A stretch of DNA of 64,000 nt. It comes from Solidesulfovibrio carbinoliphilus subsp. oakridgensis (GTDB lineage: Bacteria > Desulfobacterota > Desulfovibrionia > Desulfovibrionales > Desulfovibrionaceae). Shown piece by piece: positions 17,104 through 30,995 of the stretch (its first letter is position 1; each line of letters begins with the position of its first letter). The notes beneath the pieces were generated by a model, which ran no database searches, was not told the origin of the DNA, and saw only the letters and a program-made list of their open reading frames with translations. The stretch spans positions 2,232,001 to 2,296,000 of the forward strand of contig NZ_CM001368.1 in assembly GCF_000177215.2 (NCBI RefSeq). Reading direction: 5' to 3'. The position numbers and the translations under genes were made by a program.

Positions 17104-17274
17104 ACCTGCCTCCTCCTACGAGGGGCGGTTGCCTTGTCACTTGGAATTTAGGCACATCGCACCGAACCGTTCTAAATTTTAAAGTGACCGGGGACTAAAA
17201 TTCGCCGGACCCTGTAATCCCACGTCCCACTTTTCCGCTGAGTTTACCAAAATCGAACTATTTGACCGAGACAT

Positions 17275-18114
17275 TTAAGGAAGGATGGCAAATACCCGGG
17301 CAGGAAATCCCGATCCCCCCTTTGGCTTTGGGAAACTTGCTACGACCAACGCACCCGCTTCAGGCACTTTATCCAAATGCGTCAAAAGTTCAATTTGATA
17401 GTGATTGCTCTTCAATATGTAGGTTTCCAGAGAATAATCATCCTTAGAAGTAGCTACACCAGGATCCGTATCGGTTGTCTCGTGACCAGATGCGGTTATC
17501 TTACAATTCTCGTAGAGATATTTCAGGGTCTCCATGCTCCAACCGGGGTAATGGGCGATTCCGTTAGCATCTTTATTCTGCATCGCATCCATACCAGGCC
17601 AACGTTTAGACCAGTCGGTTCGCATGGCAACAAATGCCCCTTCAGGTATCTGACCATGATTCTTTTCCCAATTTTTGATATCATCCATCGAGAGGGTATA
17701 ATCAGGATTTTTCGCCACAGCCTCATGAACATCAATCACAACCAACGGAAGGATCATTTCCTTCACATCAATCTGATCTACAGTACGCAGGCCCTTTACA
17801 AAATGTGCAGGCGGATCGACATGAGTACCCCACTGTCCTACATGCGTGAAGGCTTGAGCATAAAATCCGGCTCCTAATTTCCCAACCCCTGGTTCATACC
17901 AATACAAAGTCTCCAACTTCTCATCGGGGAACCCTTTCCAATGTGGAATACCCGGTTCGAAAGCATGGGTAAGATCGACGAACTTTTTTTCCTTGATAAC
18001 ATTCCATGCATCTTCAAGAGAAATTCCACCCGCCGCCATGCAATATGGCGCTGTTATTAAAAATATACACGTCACCAAGACAGCTGCGCTTATAGATCTT
18101 CCAATTTTTCCCAT
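17275..18114 (-). CDS. Exported cyclase-family (kynurenine formamidase-like) hydrolase
   Basis: A 279-residue protein with a signal peptide (residues about 5-27, ending APYCMAAG) and a cyclase-family (PF04199-type) domain. The metal-binding motif is seen as WGTHVDPPAHF. Other conserved pieces are VDLTHAFEPGIPHW near the start and a late ASGHETTDTD. Family members are metal-dependent hydrolases of amides or lactones; the substrate here is unknown and the location is periplasmic. The start at 18114 has GAGGAA five bases upstream; the longer start at 18237 would add 41 residues before the signal peptide. Confidence 0.8.
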   Translation of the reverse strand: MGKIGRSISAAVLVTCIFLITAPYCMAAGGISLEDAWNVIKEKKFVDLTHAFEPGIPHWKGFPDEKLETLYWYEPGVGKLGAGFYAQAFTHVGQWGTHVDPPAHFVKGLRTVDQIDVKEMILPLVVIDVHEAVAKNPDYTLSMDDIKNWEKNHGQIPEGAFVAMRTDWSKRWPGMDAMQNKDANGIAHYPGWSMETLKYLYENCKITASGHETTDTDPGVATSKDDYSLETYILKSNHYQIELLTHLDKVPEAGALVVASFPKPKGGSGFPARVFAILP

Positions 18115-18775
18115 GATTTCCTCATGAAATTTTGGACTCAAGTAGCACGATATTTCATGGAACGGCAACATTTCTTTAGCACGTTTGATTTCTGTTCGAT
18201 CTACACACTCTTTTCGTACCGCAGCTGAAATCCACAATTCCGGACGATCGTTTTTTTATGGTGATAATTTCCGAAAGGGTGCTATGGTTCCGGCAAGTCT
18301 CGACAGAGAAGAAGGCCAGGGAAGAGCCGCCCTGCTTTCTTTCGATCGGACTGCGCGCGGGAGGGATGATGCAGGGCATGGAGAGTCATGGCATGAAGAA
18401 GATGCTGTATCTGTTGGGGTTGTTGGCGCTTTTGGGCGTCTTGCTGTTACGGAATTGACGGGTGTTCCCTTGTTTCAAAAAGTCAATATCTAAGGATAAT
18501 TATAAAACATTCCATGCCGGCGGCAGGGAGGCACGGCGTCCGGGTCCACAGACACGCTGGGCGTCGGCGGCCAGTACTTTTTCAGGGAAAAACGCCATTC
18601 CCTGCCCAGATGTAGCGGGACGACATGGATAGAAGTCCTTCCCTCTCGGGACAGAAGTCTTCAGAAACAAGAAATAGCGCAAAAAAGGAATTTCGGAAGC
18701 AGCTTTTCTGGCATCATGCCGGTGTGTCAGGCCAGATGAGGAACATGATTCGATCGAAAACAGAGGCATTGCATC
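18115..18775. other. 661-bp stretch with at most one very small gene
   Basis: This marks the boundary between the accessory DNA and the high-GC core. Apart from the 21-residue candidate listed separately I see no supported gene, terminator or RNA. Confidence 0.5.
18393..18458 (+). CDS. Candidate 21-residue membrane microprotein
   Basis: MKKM followed by a hydrophobic run and ending LLLRN would form one short transmembrane helix. GGAGAG lies about 10 bases before the ATG, and in-frame ATGs at 18366 and 18369 would give longer forms. It is too short for similarity arguments and could be chance. Confidence 0.3.
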   Translation: MKKMLYLLGLLALLGVLLLRN

Positions 18776-20299
18776 ATGAAAGTCATCCTGGTTTATCCGG
18801 TCTATCCGGACACCTTCTGGAGTTTCAAGCACATCCTGTCCTTTATTTCCCGAAAAGCGGCCTTTCCTCCGTTGGGCCTTCTTACCGTGGCGGCCATGTT
18901 GCCGGCAACGTGGGAAAAGCGTCTCGTAGACGCCAATGTCGCGCCTCTTCGCGACGAGGACTTGGCCTGGGCGGATATGGTGTTTTTAAGCGCCATGGCC
19001 GTGCAGGAAGCCGGGGCACGGGAAGTCATCGCCCGCAGCCGGGCCCTGGGGAAACGGGTGGTGGCCGGAGGGCCGGCCTTTACCGCCCAGCCCGAGCGGT
19101 ACGAGGGCGTGGATCACTTCGTTCTCGGCGAGGCCGAAACGACGTTGCCGCCCTTTCTCGAAGATCTGGCGCGCGGCGCTCCCAAACCCCTCTATGCCGC
19201 CACCGACCGGCCGGACATCGTCAATACCCCGATACCACAATGGGATCTGATCGATTTTCGGGATTACGTCACCCTGTCCGTGCAATACTCGCGCGGCTGC
19301 CCGTTTGATTGCGAATTCTGCGACATCGTCGTCCTGAACGGACACCGCCCCCGGGTGAAGGCCGCCGGCCAGATGCTCCTTGAGATCGGAAGCCTTTACG
19401 ATGCCGGCTGGCGCGGGCCGGTCTTCATCGTGGACGACAACTTCATCGGCAACATCGCGTCGGTGAAACAGTTTCTTCCCCGGCTCATCGACTGGCAGGT
19501 GCCCCACGGCTACCCCTTCAAATTCATGACCGAGGCGAGCATCAACCTGGCCCAGGACCGCGAACTGGTGCGCTTGTTGCGCGATGCCAATTTTCATAAG
19601 ATTTTCATCGGTATCGAAACGCCCTCCACGGACAGCCTGAGGGAGTGCGGCAAAAAGCAGAACATGGCCGCCAATTTTTCCCAAGCGATCAAGACGCTGC
19701 ATCAAAACGGCCTGCAGGTCATGGGCGGATTCATCGTTGGTTTCGATAGCGACACCGAAGGAATTTTTGAACAGCAAATCAATTTTATCCAAAAAATTGG
19801 CGTGGTGACGGCCATGGTGGGCATTCTTTCCGCCATGCCAAAGACGCGTCTGTGGCGGCGCCTCAAGGCGGAAAACAGGCTTCTTGGCGAGGCAACCGGC
19901 GAAAATACGGATGGAAGCCTGAACTTTATTCCAGTGATGCGCCGCGAAATCCTTATCGACGGCTACAAGCGCATCCTTGCAAATATCTACAGTCCCGAAT
20001 ACTACTACGAACGCATCAACGTCTTCCTTAAAAATTACACCCCGACCGCCCGGGGTCGATTGGCCTGGAACGATGTTCGGGCCTTTCTCAAAAGCCTGTG
20101 GAGTATCGGCGTCCTGTCCAAGGCGCGATTCGTCTATTGGAAACTCCTCGTCAAGACAGCCCTGACCAAGCGCAAGGCGCTGCCCGTGGCCGTGGAGCTG
20201 GCCATCCTCGGCCGGCATTTCCAACTGGTTGCCAAACGTGCCCTGCAGGCCACGGATGCATGGGCCGATGCCTCCCTGGACAATTCCGCCCGTCATTGA
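18776..20299 (+). CDS. B12-binding radical SAM protein
   Basis: A 507-residue protein. Residues 1 to about 135 look like a cobalamin-binding Rossmann domain (MKVILVYPVYPDTFWSF, then VAGGPAFTAQPE). The radical SAM cluster motif CPFDCEFC has Cys at 175, 179 and 182. The later HKIFIGIETPSTDSLRE and GGFIVGFDSD segments are typical of the B12-dependent class whose C-terminal domain is DUF4070. Such enzymes methylate or rearrange unactivated carbons, for example in hopanoid methylation, but the substrate here is unknown. It stands alone, ending convergent with the UbiB gene. Confidence 0.88.
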   Translation: MKVILVYPVYPDTFWSFKHILSFISRKAAFPPLGLLTVAAMLPATWEKRLVDANVAPLRDEDLAWADMVFLSAMAVQEAGAREVIARSRALGKRVVAGGPAFTAQPERYEGVDHFVLGEAETTLPPFLEDLARGAPKPLYAATDRPDIVNTPIPQWDLIDFRDYVTLSVQYSRGCPFDCEFCDIVVLNGHRPRVKAAGQMLLEIGSLYDAGWRGPVFIVDDNFIGNIASVKQFLPRLIDWQVPHGYPFKFMTEASINLAQDRELVRLLRDANFHKIFIGIETPSTDSLRECGKKQNMAANFSQAIKTLHQNGLQVMGGFIVGFDSDTEGIFEQQINFIQKIGVVTAMVGILSAMPKTRLWRRLKAENRLLGEATGENTDGSLNFIPVMRREILIDGYKRILANIYSPEYYYERINVFLKNYTPTARGRLAWNDVRAFLKSLWSIGVLSKARFVYWKLLVKTALTKRKALPVAVELAILGRHFQLVAKRALQATDAWADASLDNSARH

Positions 20300-20347
20300 G
20301 CAAGGGGCAGGGACTGCCGGACCGTCGCCAACGGCCTCCCCGCTATG

Positions 20348-20389
20348 GTATGTTTCCCCCGGGGACTTACGCCCCCGGAGAAAACATAC
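20348..20389. terminator. Hairpin between convergent genes
   Basis: GTATGTTT pairs with AAACATAC around an inner C/G-rich stem with two mismatches. It lies between the radical SAM gene and the UbiB gene, so it may serve both. No long T-tract follows on either side. Confidence 0.5.
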
Positions 20390-20401
20390 GCGGCACCCCG
20401 C

Positions 20402-21952
20402 CTAGCGCAGCGCCAGCCAGACGCGCAGGGCGCCGAGGCCGAAGAGGGTCCAGGCGATTTCCGGGGCGTGGGTCGAGCCGGTGAGGAGGGCCAGGAAGGC
20501 GGCGGCCACGAGGAGCAGGCCCGTGGCCACGGCCCGCACGTAGGGCCGCAGGCGATGGCCGGTGTATTCGATGGTCTCGGGCGAGACTTTGACGCGCAGG
20601 TTGGATTCGCTGAGATCGGTGAGCACGGTCTTGGCCCGGCGAAGCGTCAGGGGAAGGCTGGCCAGTTCCGACTGGAGCGTGGGGAAGAGGCCGTGCCCGG
20701 CGCCCATGGCCCGGGCCATGTTGCTTCTGAGCTGGGGCAGGATGTCTTTGATGCCGTTGAAGTTTTCCATGTAGGTGGTGCCGATGCCCTCGACCAGGGT
20801 GCTGGCCCGCATGACGTAGACCACGTCCTGGGGGACCTTGAAGGGCAGGTCCTTCATGGAGTTCATGACGCTAAAGGCCAGCGCCTGCATGGAGGCGGCC
20901 GACAGGCCGGCGTCGCCGAAGATGTCGAACATCCGCTCGGCGAATTCCATCATTTCGGTGCGCTTGGCCCCGGCGGCCACGATGCCCAGGCGCTTGCAGG
21001 CCACGATGAAGCCCTCGTAGTCCCGGTCGTGGGCGGTCTTGGCCACCTCGATCATGGCCACCCGGGTGTCGGCCGGCAGGCGCTTGACCATGCCGAAGTC
21101 AAGGAGCGTCAGGCCGCCGTCGGGCCGGACCAGGATGTTGCCGGGATGGGGATCGGCGTGGAAGTAGCCGCGCACGAGCATCTGCTCGATGTAAAAGCCG
21201 ATGAGTTCGTCGAGCACTTTCTGGAAGTCGATGCCCGCCTCGGAAAGCGCCGCCTTGTCGTCGATGCGAAGCCCGGTCTCGAAACTCATGACCAGGGCGT
21301 CGGCGTTGGACAGCTCGGGGATGGGCACGGGAAAGCGGACCGCCCGGTCGGCGTAGGCCTGGGTGAACTTGCGCAGGTTGGCCAGTTCCACCGACAGGTC
21401 GGCCTCCTTGACGATCATGGCGGAAAATTCCGCCAGCACGGCCTCGATGGAGTTTTTCGTGGCGCTGGAGAAAAACGGCGTAAACACGGCCAGCATGGAC
21501 CGCATGAGCCGGATGTCGGAGCGGACCAGGGAGGCCACGCCAAGCCGGCGCAGCTTGACCGCCACCTTGGTGCCGTCGGTCAGGTAGGCCTCGTGGACCT
21601 GGCCGATGGAGGCGCTGGCCAGCGGCGTCTCGTCAAAGGCGGCAAAGGGCGGCACGTCGCCGAAAGCCCGGAAGAAGGAGGCCCGGAAATCGGCCTCGGA
21701 CATGGGGGCCACCTCGTCGTGAATGGCCCGCAGGTCGGCGAGATAGTCCTCGGTGAAAAAGTCGGCCCGGGTGGCCAGGACCTGGGCCAGCTTGATGAAG
21801 CTGACGCCGAGGGTCAGGATGGTTTCCTTGAGTTCCCGCGGCGGCTGGGGCCGCATGAAAAGAAAGCTCTCGTCGCGCCGCACCAGCACGAACACCGTGT
21901 GCAGGAACCGGAAGGCCAGCCAGACGCGGCGCAGGGCCGAAACCGGCCCCAT
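20402..21952 (-). CDS. UbiB/ABC1-family atypical kinase 1
   Basis: A 516-residue member of the UbiB/ADCK family. Seen: the signature region FIKLAQVLATR (a KxGQ-type motif with Ala in place of Gly), ASASIGQVHEA, the catalytic FHADPHPGNILV and LLDFGMV, and two hydrophobic C-terminal segments (about 470-510) that would anchor it in the membrane. Family members are ATPases needed for quinone synthesis; sulfate reducers of this group use menaquinone. The start codon ATG overlaps the stop of the phasin-like gene (TGATG), so the two are coupled. Confidence 0.85.
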   Translation of the reverse strand: MGPVSALRRVWLAFRFLHTVFVLVRRDESFLFMRPQPPRELKETILTLGVSFIKLAQVLATRADFFTEDYLADLRAIHDEVAPMSEADFRASFFRAFGDVPPFAAFDETPLASASIGQVHEAYLTDGTKVAVKLRRLGVASLVRSDIRLMRSMLAVFTPFFSSATKNSIEAVLAEFSAMIVKEADLSVELANLRKFTQAYADRAVRFPVPIPELSNADALVMSFETGLRIDDKAALSEAGIDFQKVLDELIGFYIEQMLVRGYFHADPHPGNILVRPDGGLTLLDFGMVKRLPADTRVAMIEVAKTAHDRDYEGFIVACKRLGIVAAGAKRTEMMEFAERMFDIFGDAGLSAASMQALAFSVMNSMKDLPFKVPQDVVYVMRASTLVEGIGTTYMENFNGIKDILPQLRSNMARAMGAGHGLFPTLQSELASLPLTLRRAKTVLTDLSESNLRVKVSPETIEYTGHRLRPYVRAVATGLLLVAAAFLALLTGSTHAPEIAWTLFGLGALRVWLALR

Positions 21953-22233
21953 CACTCGGGCTTTTGGGCGATCAGCAAGGCCTTCAGTTCCGCGATGTCG
22001 TCCTTGGTGGCCAGGTTCAGGCCTTCCAGGGTCTTGCGCAGCTCGTCGCGCAAGCAGGAACACGCCGCCTCCTCCTGTTTGCGGGCGCGGGCCTTGGCGT
22101 CCTCCAGGAAGGTCTTGGCCTCCGACTGCGACAGGGCGCCGCGCTTTTCCATCTCATCCAGGAATTCCTGCATCTTGTCCTTGGCCATGAAGGCCGCCCC
22201 GAGACCCATGTAAAGCAGATCGACCGGTTTCAT
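21952..22233 (-). CDS. Phasin-like small protein
   Basis: A 93-residue, mostly helical, charged protein (KDKMQEFLDEMEKRGALSQS, then an Ala/Lys/Glu-rich coiled-coil and a C-terminal DDIAELKALL). It resembles the short phasin/PhaF-like proteins found before ubiB genes in several bacteria. The start at 22233 has GAGGT five bases upstream. It probably helps the kinase or a lipid-associated process; a role in polyhydroxyalkanoate granules is not implied by context. Confidence 0.6.
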   Translation of the reverse strand: MKPVDLLYMGLGAAFMAKDKMQEFLDEMEKRGALSQSEAKTFLEDAKARARKQEEAACSCLRDELRKTLEGLNLATKDDIAELKALLIAQKPE

Positions 22234-22406
22234 GCGCACCTCGCTGCAAAATCGTTCTTCCATACTATCGGACTTTGGCCTGTCGGCGTCAAGCCTGCCG
22301 TCCGCCGCCCCGGCGACGGGATGACTTTTGGCGCGGTATTGGATAAACGCGAGGAAAACCGGCCTGTCCCGGACAGCCACCTTCCAAATCCCCGCGCCGA
22401 GGTCCC

Positions 22407-23798
22407 ATGCGTTACGTCCTGACCGCCCTGCTCCTCGTTGTCGCCCTGGCCGCCACCGCCTTTGGCGGCAACCTGGACTTCACCCTGCACAAGCTCGATT
22501 CCGGCCGCCCCGGCCCCACCATCCTGGTCATCGGCGGCATCCAGGGCGACGAGCCCGGCGGCTTTTTCACCGCCGCCCTGCTCGTGTCCCACTACAAGAT
22601 CAAGACCGGCTCCGTCTGGGTGGTCCCCAACCTCAATTTCCTGTCCATCATCCACAATTCGCGCGGCATGCACGGCGACATGAACCGCAAGTTCGCGGAC
22701 CTCGACGCCAAGGACCCGGAATACGAGGCCGTCCAGAAAATAAAGGGCATCATCGCCGACAAGCGCATCGACGCCGTGCTCCACCTCCACGACGGCTGGG
22801 GCTTTTACAGCCCGACCTACGTCGATGAATGGCGGTGTCCGCAACGCTGGGGCCAGTCCGTCATCATCGACCAGGACGCCGTGGACGCGCCCCGGTTCGG
22901 CAACCTCCGGGAACTGGCCGAAAAGGCCGCAGCCGACGCCAACCTGCGCCTGTACGAGCCGTTGCACGCCTACCACGTCAAAAACACCCACACCCATGAC
23001 TTGAATAGCGAAACCGCCAAGGAAATGTCCAAGACCCTGACCTATTTCGCCATCGGCAACGGCAAGCCGGCCTTTGGCATCGAAGGCAGCAAGAACCTGA
23101 CCCCCATCGAATCGACCTATTACCACCTGGCCGTCATCGAAAGCTTCCTCGCCTCCTTCGGCATCGAGTTCGAGCGGACCTTTGAACTCGGCGCGCCCCA
23201 GGTGGGCGAAGCCCTGCAAAGCAACGTGGCCGTCTCCTTCTTCGACGACAAGGTCTACCTTGACCTGCGAAACGCCCGCGAACGGCTTCGCTACATCCCG
23301 CTCAAGAAAGACAGCGCCGTGGAATACCGGCCGGCAAGCCCCATCATGGCCCTGGTTTCGGCCGAAAAAAGCCTCAAGGTCTATTTCGGCAACAAGAACG
23401 TCACGGAAATCGACCCCCAATACTTCGAATTCGACTCCAGCATCCACCAGATCCCCATGGACCTCGACGGGGAGAAGCAGGGCGTCCCCTTCGGCCGCGT
23501 CGTCACCGTGGCCAAAAATTTCCGCATCGAACCCGGCCCGGACTACCGCGCCAACGTCATCGGCTTCTCCAAACCGGGCCTGGCCGACGAAGCCGGCGTG
23601 ACCCTCGGCCGCGCCGACCTCCAGCCCGGCTACTCCGTGGACAAGGCCGGCTCCATCTACCGCGTCGAAATCTACAAGGGCGAGAAGTTCTGCGGCATGG
23701 TCCTCGTCTCCTTCAAAGCCGACACCCCCCGCCTCGCCAAGGACGACAAACTCCTCAAGCGCCTGAAAGCCACCGGCGCAATCGCCCTCGGCCGATAA
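22407..23798 (+). CDS. Csd4-like M99 carboxypeptidase, exported
   Basis: A 463-residue protein with a signal peptide (residues 1-20, ending TAFGG) and a carboxypeptidase domain. The zinc site is visible as GGIQGDE (Gln46, Glu49) and HLHDGWGF (His128). As I recall, Helicobacter pylori Csd4, a D,L-carboxypeptidase that trims peptidoglycan tripeptides to set helical shape, uses Gln46, Glu49 and His128, so the match is position for position. The C-terminal 200 residues form an extra beta-rich part. The likely role is to trim the cell wall and set vibrioid curvature; periplasmic. It stands alone and divergent from the phasin-UbiB pair. Confidence 0.85.
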   Translation: MRYVLTALLLVVALAATAFGGNLDFTLHKLDSGRPGPTILVIGGIQGDEPGGFFTAALLVSHYKIKTGSVWVVPNLNFLSIIHNSRGMHGDMNRKFADLDAKDPEYEAVQKIKGIIADKRIDAVLHLHDGWGFYSPTYVDEWRCPQRWGQSVIIDQDAVDAPRFGNLRELAEKAAADANLRLYEPLHAYHVKNTHTHDLNSETAKEMSKTLTYFAIGNGKPAFGIEGSKNLTPIESTYYHLAVIESFLASFGIEFERTFELGAPQVGEALQSNVAVSFFDDKVYLDLRNARERLRYIPLKKDSAVEYRPASPIMALVSAEKSLKVYFGNKNVTEIDPQYFEFDSSIHQIPMDLDGEKQGVPFGRVVTVAKNFRIEPGPDYRANVIGFSKPGLADEAGVTLGRADLQPGYSVDKAGSIYRVEIYKGEKFCGMVLVSFKADTPRLAKDDKLLKRLKATGAIALGR

Positions 23799-23810
23799 GG
23801 GAAGACGGGG

Positions 23811-23854
23811 GGATGCCTCCGGCGGCCGGGAGGGGATGATCCCCTCCCGGACCC
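23811..23854 (-). repeat. Palindromic intergenic repeat, copy A
   Basis: Read on the minus strand: GGGTCCGGGAGGGGAT followed by a matching CCCCTCCCGGCC arm and CGCCGGAGGCAT. It shares this sequence with copies at 24141-24180 and 40090-40130. Copies A and B are inverted relative to each other, about 290 bp apart. Confidence 0.7.
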
Positions 23855-24003
23855 TCCTCAATGGGATGGGAATGGGACGGATGGGAGGGACGGCGGAGTC
23901 GGGCGGGGAATTCTCGGAACGTTTCAGGGGGACAGAGCTTTTTCTTAAATATCCTGTCCATAAAATTCCTTTAAACTCGCCCCGTCCCCGGGGCGACGGG
24001 CCT

Positions 24004-24074
24004 GTGTGGCCGGAATTGGCCGGCCGTGCTGGCTGGCTTTGCAGCCAGTGTCGGACGGCCTATTCCGGCCACAC
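24004..24074. repeat. Long perfect-based hairpin
   Basis: The outer stem is 13 bp and perfect (GTGTGGCCGGAAT with ATTCCGGCCACAC). The inner stem TGGCTG/CAGCCA closes a GCTTTG loop, with further GGCCG/CGGCC pairing in between. It lies midway between repeat copies A and B. It could be a structured RNA, a protein-binding cruciform or part of a REPIN-like element. Nothing else is visible in this 430-bp gap. Confidence 0.75.
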
Positions 24075-24140
24075 CGACGCACACCCGCGAAAGACCACCA
24101 GCCCACCCGCTTACCCAACTCCCGCCCACCCCGTTCGGGG

Positions 24141-24180
24141 GGTCCGGGGGGCGTGACGCCCCCCGGCCGCCGGAGGCATG
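24141..24180 (+). repeat. Palindromic intergenic repeat, copy B
   Basis: GGTCCGGGGGGCGTGACGCC, then the complementary CCCCGGCCGCCGGAGGCATG. It is preceded by CCCGTTCGGGG, also seen before copy C. It lies just beyond the stop of rnhA. Confidence 0.7.
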
Positions 24181-24232
24181 CCTTTCGCCTTCCTCCCTTC
24201 CCCTTCAGCCTTCCTCCCTCCCCCTTCCCCCG

Positions 24233-24721
24233 TTATCCGGGATACCCGCTATCGGCCGGCAGATCGCGGCGGTTGGCGGCATTCTTGGCCAGGATGTCGC
24301 AGCGCTCGTTGTCGGGGTTGCCGGTGTGCCCGCGCACCCAGCAGAATTTGATGGCGTGGATCTTCAGCAGCGGGATGAGCCGCCGCCAGAGGTCCTGGTT
24401 CTTGACGGGCTTTTTCTCGGCGTTGAGCCAGCCTTTTTTCTGCCAGGAGACGATCCATTTCTTTTCGATGGCGTCGTGGACGTAGCGCGAGTCGGTGATG
24501 AGGGTGACGTCGCTCGGGCTCTCCAGGGATTCCAGGGCTTCGATGACGGCCAAGAGTTCCATGCGGTTGTTGGTGGTCAGCCGACAGCCGCCGGAAAGCT
24601 CGATCCGGGAACCGTCCACGTCCATGACCGCGCCGTAGCCGCCGGGGCCGGGATTGCCGAGGCAGGCTCCGTCGGTGTGGATGGTGATCGTCATGCGCGG
24701 CGTTTTCGTTTCTTCGGTCAT
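24233..24721 (-). CDS. rnhA: Ribonuclease HI
   Basis: A 162-residue enzyme that cuts RNA in RNA-DNA hybrids. The catalytic residues are visible as Asp17 (HTDGAC), Glu55 (NRMELLAVIE), Asp77 (LITDSRY) and Asp142 (NERCD), and His132 in RGHTGN matches the catalytic histidine loop. AAAAGGAG precedes the ATG. The start overlaps the upstream gene by ATGA. Length fits the family. Confidence 0.95.
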   Translation of the reverse strand: MTEETKTPRMTITIHTDGACLGNPGPGGYGAVMDVDGSRIELSGGCRLTTNNRMELLAVIEALESLESPSDVTLITDSRYVHDAIEKKWIVSWQKKGWLNAEKKPVKNQDLWRRLIPLLKIHAIKFCWVRGHTGNPDNERCDILAKNAANRRDLPADSGYPG

Positions 24722-25229
24722 TGTGTTTCTCCTTTTCCCCGACCCGCCGCCTGGTCCAGGGTGTCGATCAAGAGTCCGAGCGCGGCGAGCGTGCCTTCCC
24801 GGCCCCGCCCGTCGCGGCAGGCCGCGTCCAGATGCTCCCGGCCGAGGTCGTCGGCGAATCCGGCCGGCAGGGCCGAGGCGACGAGCGGCGGAAGCACGAC
24901 GCGGCTTTCCCGGCAGGCCGGGTCGTAAGCGAGGAATACGGTTTTGGGATCGTCCGGCCGCGGCGGCGCGGGATTCCCGCCCAGGCGCACGGCCAGTTCC
25001 AGGCCGAACCGGCGGCGCAGGTCCGCCGCCTGGGCCAGCACCCAGGCCCGGTCGTCCCGGGACAGGAGGCCGGCCGGGTCGGCCACGGTCCCCTTGGCCG
25101 CCGCTTTGTCGATGACATGCTGGAAATTTTTCTGATAGGCCACGACGACCAGGGCGAAGACGCCCGCGAGGAGCACGGCCCGCATGAGCCGTTCCAGCGG
25201 GCTTCGCCCGCGCGGGGCGAAAAAAGGCT

Positions 25230-25233
<4 letters not shown>
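24718..25233 (-). CDS. Membrane-anchored TPM-like protein
   Basis: A 171-residue protein. A transmembrane helix at about residues 18-35 is followed by a region resembling the TPM domain (ADPAGLLSRDD, then AADLRRRFGLELAVRLGG). The function of such proteins is uncertain. I chose a GTG start at 25233 because it overlaps the upstream stop as GTGA; the upstream ATG at 25293 would run 60 bp into the ABC gene. It is the middle gene of an apparent operon with the ABC ATPase and rnhA. Confidence 0.55.
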
Positions 25234-29768
<4,535 letters not shown>

Positions 29769-29995
29769 CGACCGGCCCGGGGCCCCCCCGGGAGACCGCC
29801 GGGGAGGCAGATCCTCCCCGGCCCCTTTGCGCCACGGAGCCTGGGCGCTTGCGGCAGGGCCGGCCCTGGCCGCGAGCACCCGGGCTTCGTCAATTGGAGT
29901 GGACGGCCGCCCGGCCGTACGGCAAAAGAGGGTGTGGAACGCAAAGTGCGGCCGGGGCTTCCCGGTCCCGGATTTTCTTGAAGGAGACACCATCC

Positions 29996-30892
29996 ATGCT
30001 TTTAATCGACGGCAAGAAAGTCGCGGCCGAACTGCGGGCGCGGGCCAAAAACGACGTGGACGCCATCGCCCGGGAATACGGCCGGCCACCGCACCTGGCC
30101 GTGGTCCTGGTCGGCGACGACCCGGCCTCCCAGATCTACGTCCGGTACAAGGAAAAGGCCTGCGAGGAGGTCGGCATCGTCTCGCGCATGTGGCGCCTTG
30201 ACGCCGGCACCAGCCAGTGCCAGCTCGAAAAGCTCATCACCGAGCTCTCCGGCAGCGAGGATATCGACGGCATCCTGCTCCAGCTCCCCCTGCCCCGGGG
30301 CCTGGACGCCAACCGGTGCCTGGCCCTGGTCGATCCCAAAAAGGACGTGGACGGCTTCCACCCGGAAAACGTCGGCCGCCTGTCCATCGGCATGCCGAGC
30401 CTCAAGCCCTGCACGCCCTACGGCGTCATGAAGCTCCTCGAATACTACGGCCTGTCCCCGGCCGGCAAACGGGCCGTGGTGGTCGGACGCAGCAACATCG
30501 TGGGCAAGCCCATGGCCATGCTGCTGGCCGCCCAGAACCCCTTCGGCAACGCCACGGTCACCATCTGCCATTCCCGCACCCAGGATCTGGCCGAGATCTG
30601 CCGGCAGGCCGACCTGATCGTGCCGGCCATCGGCAAGCCGAGGCTCATCACCCGGGACATGGTCAAGCCCGGGGCCGTCATCGTGGACGTCGGGATGAAC
30701 CGGCTGCCGGACGGAACGCTCTGCGGGGATGTGGACTTCGAGGGCGTAAAGGACGTAGTGTCGGCCATCACCCCCGTCCCCGGGGGGGTCGGCCCCATGA
30801 CCATTGCCACGCTCATGAGCAACACGGTCGAGGCCTACCGCTGGCGGCTGGAAAAGCCGGCCTGCCCCCGGGAGGAACCGCTGCGAGGATAA
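29996..30892 (+). CDS. folD: Bifunctional methylenetetrahydrofolate dehydrogenase/cyclohydrolase
   Basis: A 298-residue enzyme that interconverts methylene- and formyl-tetrahydrofolate. Seen: the catalytic Tyr/Lys segment [23 protein letters not shown], the NADP-binding [17 protein letters not shown] and the C-terminal [26 protein letters not shown] lies about 10 bases before the ATG. It follows eno on the same strand. Confidence 0.97.
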   Translation: MLLIDGKKVAAELRARAKNDVDAIAREYGRPPHLAVVLVGDDPASQIYVRYKEKACEEVGIVSRMWRLDAGTSQCQLEKLITELSGSEDIDGILLQLPLPRGLDANRCLALVDPKKDVDGFHPENVGRLSIGMPSLKPCTPYGVMKLLEYYGLSPAGKRAVVVGRSNIVGKPMAMLLAAQNPFGNATVTICHSRTQDLAEICRQADLIVPAIGKPRLITRDMVKPGAVIVDVGMNRLPDGTLCGDVDFEGVKDVVSAITPVPGGVGPMTIATLMSNTVEAYRWRLEKPACPREEPLRG

Positions 30893-30995
30893 AAGGCCCA
30901 TGGCCCAGCCGTTCGCTTTTCCCACCCGTCCCGGCCCGACGGCGCCCGGCTGTCGGGCCGGGACGGATGCCGCCGCCCGGGGACGGGCCTAGGCC

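Noticed and set aside
20345-22213. A 622-residue open frame opposite UbiB kinase 1
   Set aside because: Gly/His/Gln-rich antisense product with no ribosome site or domains; the minus-strand frame carries all the UbiB motifs.
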